Notes: a model not told the origin generated them from the sequence alone. Positions 1-6,991 are shown, numbered from the stretch's first letter. The stretch: 64,000 nt of DNA from an uncultured Brachyspira sp. (GCF_944393015.1 NZ_CALXYQ010000001.1:1-64000); one strand, 5' to 3'. Made by a program: numbers and translations.

Positions 1-69
1 TTTATTATCGATTTACTTATAGGCTTTTTTGAGCATAGCAATAATAAAAGCTGTTCTTTATTTTACTAA
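1..69 (+). CDS. C-terminal end of an upstream gene (partial)
   Basis: Frame 1 is open from the window edge to a TAA at 67-69 and gives 22 residues beginning FIIDLLIGFFEHSNN. A spanin start with a clean SD follows 40 bases later, so this is plausibly the tail of the preceding lysis or structural gene. The fragment is too short to name and could be chance. Confidence 0.35.
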   Translation, partial: FIIDLLIGFFEHSNNKSCSLFY

Positions 70-109
70 ATAAAAAAAATTAAAAAATATAATAAAAGGA
101 GATTTTTTA

Positions 110-649
110 ATGATACCAATAATAACGGGCTTTTTGTCCAAAATAAACAAAAAAATCATTATAGCAGTCATAATGGTTTTGATAGTTTCTATTTTTATAG
201 TATTAATAGCTGCTAAAGACAGTGAAATACATAAAAAAGAAAAAGAGATCGCACAGTATCAGGAAGATATTAAGGGCTTGGAGCTTAATAATCAAACGCT
301 TCAAAATGAGATACTGTTTATTAAAGAAAATGAAAAGCTTCAAAACAGCTTTAGTAATTCTAGTGTTATGATAAAAAATATAGATAAAGAATTACTGACA
401 AGGAAAGAGCATGAAACATTTAATAATATATCTAATAATTTTTATAAGTACTTTAATAATATTAACTTCATGTCAGGCTCAGGTAAAATATGTAAAAATA
501 CCTCTTTCTACTCCTCCCGAAATATTTATAATCAAGTCTGTAACAAATCGGCAGGATTTAATGAGAAGATATCAGGAAAGCATTATAAAAATAGGCGAAT
601 GGCAGCTCTGGTACAATATACAAGCAGGCACAAATTATTACTTATATAA
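110..649 (+). CDS. Inner-membrane spanin (Rz-like)
   Basis: A 179-residue protein with a short cytoplasmic N terminus, one membrane segment at about residues 16-35, then a Lys/Glu-rich coiled coil at about 38-80. This is the layout of phage i-spanins, which join an outer-membrane lipoprotein partner across the periplasm and fuse the membranes in the last step of lysis. The SD AAGGAG lies at proper spacing before the ATG. A second gene with a lipobox is embedded out of frame at 411-656, the strongest support for this call. The C-terminal 80 residues are low complexity, as expected where the other frame is constrained. There is no sequence-level match to lambda Rz; the call rests on architecture. 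Confidence 0.7.
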   Translation: MIPIITGFLSKINKKIIIAVIMVLIVSIFIVLIAAKDSEIHKKEKEIAQYQEDIKGLELNNQTLQNEILFIKENEKLQNSFSNSSVMIKNIDKELLTRKEHETFNNISNNFYKYFNNINFMSGSGKICKNTSFYSSRNIYNQVCNKSAGFNEKISGKHYKNRRMAALVQYTSRHKLLLI

Positions 650-656
650 AAAATAA
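411..656 (+). CDS. Outer-membrane spanin lipoprotein (Rz1-like), embedded out of frame
   Basis: An 81-residue ORF begins inside the i-spanin gene in another frame and ends 7 bases after it. It has its own SD (AAGGAAAG, 5 bases before the ATG), a hydrophobic signal segment, and a lipobox LTSC with the modified Cys at residue 21. A Pro-containing stretch follows (IPLSTPPEIF), as is common in Rz1 proteins. It should be exported, lipidated and anchored in the outer membrane, where it binds the i-spanin C terminus. Partial embedding of Rz1 in Rz is a known arrangement in phages of Gram-negative hosts. Confidence 0.72.
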   Translation: MKHLIIYLIIFISTLIILTSCQAQVKYVKIPLSTPPEIFIIKSVTNRQDLMRRYQESIIKIGEWQLWYNIQAGTNYYLYKK

Positions 657-665
657 ATAATATTT

Positions 666-700
666 ATACAGCTGCTTTTACCTCCGTGCAGCAGCTGTAT
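666..700 (+). promoter_or_regulatory. Intergenic hairpin before the tail-fibre-like gene
   Basis: ATACAGCTGC (666-675) pairs perfectly with GCAGCTGTAT (691-700) around a 15-base loop that contains CCTCC, complementary to an SD. No T-run follows, so it is not a standard terminator. The next bases, GAAAACATC, recur directly after the hairpin at 7118-7145, linking it to the hairpins between the small peptide genes further on. Confidence 0.5.
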
Positions 701-729
701 GAAAACATCCATGTTTTTAGGAGTTTTAT

Positions 730-2628
730 ATGGCTTTAAGTAAACCTAATGAATATAATGAAGTACCAGCTCAGCAAGGAGAAGCAACTGTATATGCCGA
801 AGATATTAATCAAATAATATCAAATATAGAAAAATTAAAAGGCGGTCAGGCTAATGAAGCTCCTATTTCTAATATTAAAGAATTAAAAGAGCATTTGGAT
901 AATTTAGAACAAGGAGCAGGAAGCGGAGGAAATATAGATAATATTCCGGCTGATAAAGTATCTTTTAATAATGATAATGCTAATTTAGATTTTTCTTCAA
1001 AGTATGATTTTCCTAAATTTAAAAATGAACTTAAAGAAATATATGAAATAAAATTAATAACTGATTATTCAATAAATAATGTTTCTCATATAGATGAAGT
1101 GCAGGATGTTTATACTCTTATATTAGAAAAGAATACTGATAAATATATATTAAAAGGAAACTTGAATTATAATAATACAAGCCAGTATACTAGTTCACTT
1201 AATTTTTATATAATATCGATAGATGGTAATAATGATTTCGGACATATAATAAGTGAAATGTTTCAATTTATAAATAGTGAGAGTAATGCAAAAGAAAATG
1301 AAATACTAATAGAAGGACTTAATAATTTTAAATATGCTTTTGGCTTTTACTATGCTATTCCTATTTTTCAAATAAAAAAGCAGGATAATTCTAACTTTGA
1401 AGAAAAAGAATATACGATTAATATAGAAATACAATTAAATAATATTAAAAATAATCAAGAGTTTATTCCTATAGCTTGCGGTACGTCAGAACTTTCATTT
1501 TTGAAATTAAAAAATATTAATGGGAAAGCAGCTATAATTGGAGAAACAATACAAACATCTGCTGATAGTAGTTTTATATTATTTTCTCATTTTGCTTTAG
1601 AAAATTATTTTGATATAAAAACTGATCAAAATGACAGCTATTATATAGAAGCTAATAATAATATAACTTCTAATAAAAATAAATCTTTGAAATATTATAT
1701 AAGAAAAGAAATAACTGATGGTTCAGAATTATCTCCTATATATGCCAATATACCTATAACTTTTTATTACTTAGAAATAAAACATTCTGATGATACTGAT
1801 ATAGAATATAAAGAAAGACTTACATTTAATTTAACAGCTCCAAAAAATGCCGATGTTCCCAAAATAGAGAAAGAGGCGAATATTCAAAATGCTATAGAAA
1901 TATTAAGCAGTCAGATAAAATATTTAATGCTTAATTTAGGAATAGGAAGCTCAAAAACTTATTTTGAAAAAACAGAAATTGATATAGAGGCAGGAGGAGA
2001 AGTACAGCATATAACTGCAGAAGCCTTAGAAGATGTTTCAGGACTTTATTTAGAAAAAAAATATGATGGTTCTTATTATATAAAAGGAAGCTTGAAAATC
2101 AGTACATCTGCATTAGAGCAAGCTATATTTGCTGTAAGAGTGAAAGCCGAGAGTTTAGAAAAATCAAAACTTAGAACTATGATTAATGATCATTTAAATG
2201 GAATTATTGTATATATTATCTATAAGGATAATTATATATACTGCGTATTTGCTCTTCAGCAAATAAGTGAAGATAGATATCAAAAAATAAATGAATATAA
2301 AATATATGATCAAAATATATTATCTCCTTTTGATAACGATATTATTACTGCTTCAGGAGTTATAATAGAAGAGCCTTTCGGAATATATTTGGTAAATGGA
2401 AAATATAAATTGAAAGGAAAAATCAGTATGGAAAGTCCTCTAGCATATTTTCAAACTATGGCTAATGAAGATATAAAACTATTTTTTGATAATGAATATA
2501 ACAATGGAGATTTTATGCTGCAATTAGGAGAAACTCAAATCGGCAATACAATGATAACTTGCGGATTTATTAGTGAAGGCAGTAATCGTATTTGCGATAT
2601 AGAGTGTCCTAAGCAGCCCAGTTTATAA
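730..2628 (+). CDS. Phage tail-fibre / structural-like protein
   Basis: A 632-residue soluble protein. The N terminus (MALSKPNEYNEVP, then YAEDINQIISNIEKL) resembles the start of many phage tail-fibre or baseplate proteins, followed by a Gly-rich hinge near residue 65. The rest is Ile/Asn-rich beta sequence. A loose repeated module can be seen: a Tyr/Leu-containing strand, Lys/Asp residues, then YYIKGSL, YKLKGKI or YILKGNL, at about residues 130, 450 and 555. There is no signal peptide or membrane segment. Its place after the spanin pair supports a phage origin. I do not recognise a specific family; a receptor-binding role is inference. Confidence 0.5.
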   Translation: MALSKPNEYNEVPAQQGEATVYAEDINQIISNIEKLKGGQANEAPISNIKELKEHLDNLEQGAGSGGNIDNIPADKVSFNNDNANLDFSSKYDFPKFKNELKEIYEIKLITDYSINNVSHIDEVQDVYTLILEKNTDKYILKGNLNYNNTSQYTSSLNFYIISIDGNNDFGHIISEMFQFINSESNAKENEILIEGLNNFKYAFGFYYAIPIFQIKKQDNSNFEEKEYTINIEIQLNNIKNNQEFIPIACGTSELSFLKLKNINGKAAIIGETIQTSADSSFILFSHFALENYFDIKTDQNDSYYIEANNNITSNKNKSLKYYIRKEITDGSELSPIYANIPITFYYLEIKHSDDTDIEYKERLTFNLTAPKNADVPKIEKEANIQNAIEILSSQIKYLMLNLGIGSSKTYFEKTEIDIEAGGEVQHITAEALEDVSGLYLEKKYDGSYYIKGSLKISTSALEQAIFAVRVKAESLEKSKLRTMINDHLNGIIVYIIYKDNYIYCVFALQQISEDRYQKINEYKIYDQNILSPFDNDIITASGVIIEEPFGIYLVNGKYKLKGKISMESPLAYFQTMANEDIKLFFDNEYNNGDFMLQLGETQIGNTMITCGFISEGSNRICDIECPKQPSL

Positions 2629-2656
2629 TAAATATAGTAAGGAGTGATATAAAAAT

Positions 2657-2866
2657 ATGTTTAAATTAATATTAATTTTTTTAATAGGTGTTATGGTACT
2701 TTTTACTTTCATTGGAATAGTAAAATACTATAACAAGTTTATGAATGAGAGCGAAGGAACTTTTACTGAGAGGTTAAAAGCTCTCATAAAAAACAAAACG
2801 TCAATATATTATTTTATTAAATTAACTTACGGATGTGTGATGTTTTTTATAGCTGTAATTTGTTAG
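2657..2866 (+). CDS. Small two-helix membrane protein, phage region
   Basis: 69 residues with one membrane segment at about 3-24 and a second at about 52-69, joined by a charged loop (NESEGTFTERLKALIKNK). The SD AAGGAGTG lies 11 bases before the ATG. Size, topology and position in the lysis region fit a holin or holin-associated protein, but no family motif is recognised. It is followed by a strong hairpin at 2911-2969. Confidence 0.5.
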   Translation: MFKLILIFLIGVMVLFTFIGIVKYYNKFMNESEGTFTERLKALIKNKTSIYYFIKLTYGCVMFFIAVIC

Positions 2867-2910
2867 GACGCATTATGAACGTATTAAAAGATTTACTTTT
2901 TATTATATAT

Positions 2911-2969
2911 AAAAAAATTGTCCGCTTTAAGTATCTGCTTGATAAATCAAGCAGATGCTCCCAATTTTT
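2911..2969 (+). terminator. Nested hairpin terminator
   Basis: The inner stem ATCTGCTTG/CAAGCAGAT (2933-2956) sits inside a second stem AAAAAATTG/CAATTTTTT, and a T-rich tract follows. It separates the 69-residue membrane protein from the holin-like gene at 3015. A 68-codon ORF running through it is treated as a shadow. Confidence 0.55.
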
Positions 2970-3014
2970 TATTTTTAATTTTTTTATATTAAAAAATTAT
3001 TACAGAGGTTATTT

Positions 3015-3239
3015 ATGTTCAATAGCTTTAAAGATTTAATTTCATGCTCAAAGACTGGGCATTTATCATCTATGCGTTTAATAAGTTTATTAGGTTCAGC
3101 GGTTATGCTTGTTTGTATAGCTTTCTTAGTTTTTTCTAAAGATGTTAGGCTTGGTGAAGCTCTTCCATTTTTGATGGGAGGTTTGCTTGGACTTGCTGGA
3201 TTTAAAAGTTATCAGTCAAAGTTTGAAGGCGATAAATAA
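3015..3239 (+). CDS. Holin-like small membrane protein
   Basis: 74 residues: a polar N terminus (about 1-20), two hydrophobic segments (about 23-40 and 47-62) joined by a short loop, and a charged C terminus SKFEGDK. SD AGAGG lies 7 bases before the ATG. Two helices with a charged tail is class II holin topology, and it lies downstream of spanins. No endolysin is visible in the window. It could instead be a superinfection or packaging accessory protein. It ends at a terminator (3290-3314). Confidence 0.5.
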   Translation: MFNSFKDLISCSKTGHLSSMRLISLLGSAVMLVCIAFLVFSKDVRLGEALPFLMGGLLGLAGFKSYQSKFEGDK

Positions 3240-3289
3240 TATTAACAAATCATTTACCATTTTTTTCTCCTAACAATAAAATGTTTTAA

Positions 3290-3314
3290 GGGCGGAGCTT
3301 AAAAAGTTCCGCCC
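3290..3314. terminator. Bidirectional hairpin terminator
   Basis: GGGCGGAGCTT and AAGTTCCGCCC form an 11 bp stem (one G-T pair) with an AAA loop. A T-rich tract follows on the plus strand, closing the phage operon. On the minus strand the same hairpin starts 10 bases after the stop of the 61-residue ORF, so it belongs to both units. Confidence 0.7.
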
Positions 3315-3324
3315 TGTTTTTTAT

Positions 3325-3510
3325 TTATTTTTTATTAAAAAATATTTCATAATAAAATATTGGTTTATTTTTAATATTTAATCTCATTTCAATATTGCTG
3401 TTATTAATAACTATTAAAAATATTATTATGCTTGCTATAAAAAATATTAATGATATAATAATATTGTTTACTATTTTTAAAAACAGCATTATACTATTTT
3501 TATTGATCAT
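3325..3510 (-). CDS. Small hydrophobic membrane peptide, left copy
   Basis: 61 residues starting MINKNSIMLFLKIVNN, with one long hydrophobic helix (about 7-36) and a basic C terminus ending FFNKK. It is a near-identical paralogue of the 60-residue ORF at 6801-6983 in the opposite orientation; even the upstream bases (CATAACACAAAGGACAAGCAT) are shared almost exactly. It lies between hairpins 3539-3567 and 3290-3314. Size and topology resemble type I toxins or small phage membrane peptides. Duplication of the coding frame argues that it is translated; function unknown. Confidence 0.55.
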   Translation of the reverse strand: MINKNSIMLFLKIVNNIIISLIFFIASIIIFLIVINNSNIEMRLNIKNKPIFYYEIFFNKK

Positions 3511-3538
3511 AATGCTTGTCCTTTGTGTTATGGTTTTT

Positions 3539-3567
3539 GAGGGTAAAGTTTTGGGGACTTTACCCTC
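3539..3567 (-). promoter_or_regulatory. Intergenic hairpin of the small-peptide array, left copy
   Basis: GAGGGTAAAGT and ACTTTACCCTC form a perfect 11 bp stem with a 7-base loop. It is the counterpart of the hairpin at 6746-6772. The stems differ at several positions but both remain fully paired, which supports conservation as RNA structure. On the minus strand it lies between the RHH remnant and the 61-residue ORF. Confidence 0.6.
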
Positions 3568-3585
3568 TTTTTTGATTTAGGCTTA

Positions 3586-3810
3586 TTATTTTTTGTATAT
3601 TTCATTCATATACATTTTATGCAGTTCTACTAAATACTCGCTTACTCTCATATTCAAACTGTCAGCCTCTATATATTCACCTAAAGACATATTGTACTTT
3701 CTTGCATAGTCTTTCATTTCATTAATACACTCTTCTGAAGCTGTAAAAGCCCAGTGTAATTTTTTTTGGTGCTTTTTTTAACTCTTCTTTTTTTCTAATT
3801 CATTAGTCAT
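3586..3810 (-). pseudogene. Ribbon-helix-helix protein remnant
   Basis: Reading leftward, an SD-preceded ATG at 3810 (AAGGAGTTGTAT) begins MTNELEKKKS and hits a stop at codon 11. Two compensating one-base shifts would restore a protein running through KKITLGFTASEECIN and EMKDYARKYNMSLGEYIE into SLNMRVSEYLVELHKMY. The last part is almost identical to the C terminus of the intact RHH protein at 6552-6725. This is a decayed copy inside an inverted duplication. A programmed frameshift at the long A-run is possible but less likely. Sequencing error in the homopolymers cannot be excluded. Confidence 0.6.
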
Positions 3811-3855
3811 ATACAACTCCTTGATATTATTTATTTTAATATTATAATTTTTAGT

Positions 3856-3884
3856 ATCAGGCATACTTGCAGTGTATGCCTGAT
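3856..3884 (-). promoter_or_regulatory. Intergenic hairpin with ACTGCAA loop
   Basis: ATCAGGCATAC and GTATGCCTGAT form a perfect 11 bp stem. Read on the minus strand the loop is ACTGCAA, resembling the CTGCCA loops at 6992-7017 and 7118-7145. It lies between a 28-residue ORF and the RHH remnant. Confidence 0.6.
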
Positions 3885-3906
3885 AGAGAACAAAGTTTTA
3901 TATTGT

Positions 3907-3993
3907 TCATTCTTTAAATATGTCTATTAGAGCAATTACGGTATTGGCTATAACAAATATTGCTCTAATAGCTTTTTCTAAATTAAAAGTCAT
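3907..3993 (-). CDS. 28-residue hydrophobic peptide
   Basis: ATG at 3993 preceded by a strong SD (GGAGG, 7 bases away). The peptide is MTFNLEKAIRA, then IFVIANTVIALID, then IFKE: a short amphipathic start, one hydrophobic helix and a charged end. Hairpins lie upstream (4042-4068) and downstream (3856-3884), as for the other small ORFs here. Translation is supported only by the SD and context. A small membrane peptide, possibly toxin-like. Confidence 0.45.
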   Translation of the reverse strand: MTFNLEKAIRAIFVIANTVIALIDIFKE

Positions 3994-4041
3994 AATTTAC
4001 CTCCTTTTTTATATGGAGGGATAAAATGAAATATAAAAAAT

Positions 4042-4068
4042 AAGGGCGGAGCTTAAACTCCTGCCCTT
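4042..4068 (-). promoter_or_regulatory. Intergenic hairpin at the head of the minus-strand small-peptide array
   Basis: AAGGGCGGAG pairs with CTCCTGCCCTT (one bulged T) around CTTAAA. Its left arm shares GGGCGGAGCTTAAA with the hairpin at 3290-3314. Read leftward it precedes the 28-residue ORF by about 50 bases. Confidence 0.5.
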
Positions 4069-4177
4069 GAAAAATTGAAATATAATTTATGAGTTTTTAG
4101 AAATTAATATAAATGAATTTTAAACTTTTTCATAAAAATAAGCAATCAATATGAATAGCAAAAGAATTACTCACATA

Positions 4178-4489
4178 CTATTTTTTATTTTTTGACGGGT
4201 ATATCATAACAATTCCATTCTTTTTATCTTCTATTATCATAGCTGCTATTTTTTTTATTTTATTATTATCATCAACTTTTACTGCAAGTGTCATAAATAA
4301 ACCATGACTGTATCCTCCGTTAGATTTTATCATATAAACTTTATGTTTATCATTGTAATATATCTCTTCGCTTCTTTGAAGTCTCCAGCATAAACCCTTA
4401 AAAATATCTGACAAAACAGGATATATTTTTTTCTTTTCATTTAAAAAGTCTATAACATTAGTTATATCTATTTCCCATATTATTGACAT
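4178..4489 (-). CDS. Candidate toxin partner of the Panacea antitoxin
   Basis: 103 residues, mixed alpha/beta, no signal peptide or membrane segment (MSIIWEIDITNVIDFLNEKK at the start, PSKNKK at the end). Its start overlaps the stop of the Panacea-domain gene by 10 bases with no SD of its own, implying translational coupling. Order (antitoxin first), size and overlap are those of a type II toxin-antitoxin pair, where the partner of a Panacea protein is very variable. I do not recognise the toxin fold; the role comes from context. Confidence 0.5.
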   Translation of the reverse strand: MSIIWEIDITNVIDFLNEKKKIYPVLSDIFKGLCWRLQRSEEIYYNDKHKVYMIKSNGGYSHGLFMTLAVKVDDNNKIKKIAAMIIEDKKNGIVMIYPSKNKK

Positions 4490-5007
4490 TCTGATAAAGC
4501 CTCTTCTATGTTTTTTATATCATTCTCATCTATTTCACCAAGCTTGTCAGCATGAACTGTATATAATGGAATTACTTCTCCTATATCAGCCATTTCCCAT
4601 ATTTCATTATGTGTAGTTTCGCTGATTTCTTTAGCAGTATAATCATTACATATATGATAATTATTATAGCTAATAGCATCAACATCCTGAGCGGTTAATT
4701 TAGTTAAATCAGGATCATTTAAACTTACAAAAATAGTTTGTTCATAATGCCCATGACGAACTTTATGAATTGCTATTTTCTTTTCATCTTCCAGCTCTTT
4801 TAATATTTCAAGTATATTTTTAGGTACTGGTCCGAATTGCCTTTTTATATATTCATCATTTGTTATTGATTTACCTGTATTAAAAAACATATCTGAATCT
4901 GAATAGAATAATATCTTATTTAATTTTATAGAACCTAATTTTATAGGATCATCGCAGCTTGCTATTATATAATGAACTGCAGCTTTATATTTTTCACTAT
5001 CAAGCAT
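4480..5007 (-). CDS. Panacea-domain (DUF4065, SocA/GepA-like) antitoxin
   Basis: 175 residues. The Panacea signature is visible: KLNKILFYSDSDMFFNTGKS (about 29-48), then RQFGPVPKNI (about 56-65), and near the C terminus a THNEIWEMAD motif. Panacea proteins are promiscuous antitoxins and proteolytic adaptors found next to diverse toxins, often on prophages. SD GAGGAGGT is very strong, giving high antitoxin translation, and the downstream 103-residue gene overlaps its end. Position beside an integrase suggests element maintenance or phage defence. The family call is good; actual neutralisation is inferred. Confidence 0.75.
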   Translation of the reverse strand: MLDSEKYKAAVHYIIASCDDPIKLGSIKLNKILFYSDSDMFFNTGKSITNDEYIKRQFGPVPKNILEILKELEDEKKIAIHKVRHGHYEQTIFVSLNDPDLTKLTAQDVDAISYNNYHICNDYTAKEISETTHNEIWEMADIGEVIPLYTVHADKLGEIDENDIKNIEEALSECQ

Positions 5008-5145
5008 TTTATTACCTCCTCAGAATAATCGGCAAATATAGTCTAATATATTTATATCTTATTTTCAATATATAAAAAATATTTTTTTCTTATATAAAAA
5101 TATTTAATAAAAAAATTATTTAAGACGATAATAATTATATCTAAG

Positions 5146-5209
5146 AAAACAACTCTATTCTTTTTCAAAAGTCAAGCAAATTTTTTAGAATAAAAAATGG
5201 AGTTGTTTT
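5146..5209 (+). promoter_or_regulatory. Terminator-like hairpin covering the integrase ribosome-binding site
   Basis: AAAACAACTCT (5146-5156) pairs with GGAGTTGTTTT (5199-5209), extended inside by ATTCT/AGAAT. The right arm contains the SD GGAG and runs straight into a T-tract just before the ATG at 5213. The structure could end transcription or hide the SD, so recombinase production probably needs readthrough or unfolding. Confidence 0.6.
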
Positions 5210-5212
5210 TTT

Positions 5213-6361
5213 ATGCTTAATGCTGAAAAATATAATCTTTATGATTATTCCAAAGATGTCAATTTTATTCTTCAATTTGCTGATTATCTTTCTATAGATA
5301 AAAGCCCATCAACTGTAAAAACATATAAAAATAATATTATATATTTTTTCAAGTTTATAATTAAACAAGATAATGATTATTCTATTTTTTCTGAAAAAGA
5401 TTATCTCTATATTTGCAGTACTGAAGTTTTATACCAAAATATAAATAAAGAATTATTAGAAAAATATATATCATATCAAACAGAAATTAAATTATCATCT
5501 GACATTATCAACTGCAGAATAAATGTTGTTAAAAGTTATTTAAAGTTTTTGCATAAGAAAAAAATAATAGAAGCTAAAATATTGATAGATACTTTTGATG
5601 ATATAAAAAGACCTAAACCAATAATAAAAGAACAGCTAGTAGTAAAAGCAAATCAAACTTTAGATATTATAAAAAAAATAGAAAGAACTTCAAAAGACAG
5701 TTTTACAAATCAAAGAAATATTTTAATGATGCTTTTAATGTCAAACACAGGCATTCGCAGAAAAGAAACTGCAGGCATAGATATTAGAAATATTAATCTT
5801 GAAAACAAAACTATAACTATTTATAAAACCAAAGGAAGCAAGCCCCGCATAGTTGTTTTTTCTGATATGATTAAAGATATATTAATTGATTATATATCAG
5901 AGCGTGATGAGATATTAAGAAAAAATAAAATAAAAGAACAGAATAATCTTTTTATTAAAAACAATGGACATGATTTAGCAATAGAAACTATGACTATGAT
6001 TATGAGAATAATATCAAAAAGAAATAAAGTAAAAATAACTTGCCATTCTTTTAGGCGAGGGTTTGCAACTGATATGGCAGAGAGCGGAACAGAAACTTAT
6101 TTAATAAGCAAGATGATGGGACATTCAAACATTAATACAACAACAAGCAGATATATTTATGTGCTTATGAATATGATAAAAAATGCAATGAGTAATCACC
6201 CATTCAATAAAGCAAATACAGAAAAAATAAATAGAGATAATGAAATCAAAAATATAAAAAATGATTTTCAGGAAAATATAACAAATACGCTTAATACAAT
6301 AGTGATAAAAATGAATGAGCTTAATAATAGGATTGATAAACTGAGTACAAAAAATGTATAG
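5213..6361 (+). CDS. Tyrosine recombinase / phage-type integrase
   Basis: 382 residues. N-terminal SAM-like core-binding domain (about 20-125, SPSTVKTYKNNI), then the catalytic domain with the full active-site set: Arg in TGIRRKE, Lys in the KGSKPR turn, HSFRR (HxxR), GHSNINTTTSRY giving the second His and nucleophile Tyr. A 60-residue helical C-terminal tail may mediate oligomerisation. It should cut and rejoin DNA for integration, excision or inversion. It lies between inverted copies of a small cassette and 205 bases from a divergent toxin-antitoxin pair. XerC/D housekeeping proteins are about 300 residues, so a phage or element integrase is more likely. Confidence 0.88.
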   Translation: MLNAEKYNLYDYSKDVNFILQFADYLSIDKSPSTVKTYKNNIIYFFKFIIKQDNDYSIFSEKDYLYICSTEVLYQNINKELLEKYISYQTEIKLSSDIINCRINVVKSYLKFLHKKKIIEAKILIDTFDDIKRPKPIIKEQLVVKANQTLDIIKKIERTSKDSFTNQRNILMMLLMSNTGIRRKETAGIDIRNINLENKTITIYKTKGSKPRIVVFSDMIKDILIDYISERDEILRKNKIKEQNNLFIKNNGHDLAIETMTMIMRIISKRNKVKITCHSFRRGFATDMAESGTETYLISKMMGHSNINTTTSRYIYVLMNMIKNAMSNHPFNKANTEKINRDNEIKNIKNDFQENITNTLNTIVIKMNELNNRIDKLSTKNV

Positions 6362-6551
6362 CTAAACTATGTATTTATACTATACCGTGATACTGTATAA
6401 TAAAATATAAACAAATTTATATTTGCAGACGCTTTTTTAAAAAAAATGATGTCAGTATGAATTTTTTTAAAAAATAAATAAAGAGCGGCTTATATTTCCT
6501 TATATTTTTTTACTAAGAGTATATAAAAAATAAATTTATAAGGAGTGCGGA

Positions 6552-6725
6552 ATGCAAAAATTAAAACCTGTTATCAAAGAAGAAAAAAATATAGGAATAA
6601 CTTTGAGAGTTACAAAGACAGCATTTCAAGAAATGAAGAAAGAGGCTGGCAGTTTGAATATGAGAGTAAGCGAGTATTTATTAGAACTGCATAAAATGTA
6701 TATCAATGAAGTAAATAAAAAGTAA
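6552..6725 (+). CDS. Ribbon-helix-helix DNA-binding protein
   Basis: 57 residues with SD AAGGAG. A beta strand (GITLRVT, about 15-21) is followed by two helices (KTAFQEMKKEAG and RVSEYLLELHKMY), the Arc/CopG fold in which strands from two subunits enter the DNA major groove. Probably an element-encoded repressor or antitoxin-type autoregulator. A decayed inverted copy lies at 3586-3810. The next genes on this strand are three hydrophobic peptides separated by hairpins, which it may control. Confidence 0.6.
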   Translation: MQKLKPVIKEEKNIGITLRVTKTAFQEMKKEAGSLNMRVSEYLLELHKMYINEVNKK

Positions 6726-6745
6726 TCAGCCTAAATAAAAAAAGA

Positions 6746-6772
6746 GGGTAAGGTTTTAGCAGAACCTTACCC
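6746..6772 (+). promoter_or_regulatory. Intergenic hairpin of the small-peptide array
   Basis: GGGTAAGGTT and AACCTTACCC, perfect 10 bp stem, loop TTAGCAG. It lies 20 bases after the RHH stop and 28 bases before the next ATG. Counterpart of the hairpin at 3539-3567, with different but still paired stem bases. Confidence 0.6.
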
Positions 6773-6800
6773 TAAAATCATAACACAAAGGACAAGCATT

Positions 6801-6983
6801 ATGATTAATAAAAATACTATAATACTGTTTTTAAAAATAGTAAACAGTATTATTATATCATTAATATGTTTAATAGCAAGTATAATAATCTTTTTAATAG
6901 TTATTAATAACTGCAGTATTGAAATGAAATTAAATATTAAAAACAAACCAATATTTTATGAAATATTTTTTTATAAAAAATAA
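6801..6983 (+). CDS. Small hydrophobic membrane peptide, right copy
   Basis: 60 residues beginning MINKNTIILFLKIVNS, one long membrane helix (about 7-36), then a basic tail ending FFYKK. SD AAAGGA. Paralogue of the minus-strand ORF at 3325-3510, differing at a handful of residues and one length change, so the reading frame is conserved in both copies. Flanked by hairpins on each side. It resembles small type I toxin or phage membrane peptides in size and topology; function unknown. Confidence 0.55.
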   Translation: MINKNTIILFLKIVNSIIISLICLIASIIIFLIVINNCSIEMKLNIKNKPIFYEIFFYKK

Positions 6984-6991
6984 ATAATAAA

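Noticed and set aside
2833-3039. 68-codon ORF after the 69-residue membrane protein
   Set aside because: It overlaps both neighbours, runs through the strong hairpin at 2911-2969 and has no SD.
1-3300. Assignment to the VSH-1 gene-transfer-agent cluster
   Set aside because: The genes fit a phage lysis/tail region, but I could not match any of them to known VSH-1 proteins from the sequence alone.
3395-3580. 61-codon plus-strand ORF
   Set aside because: Antisense to the duplicated membrane-peptide gene; only the minus-strand frame is conserved in the second copy at 6801-6983.
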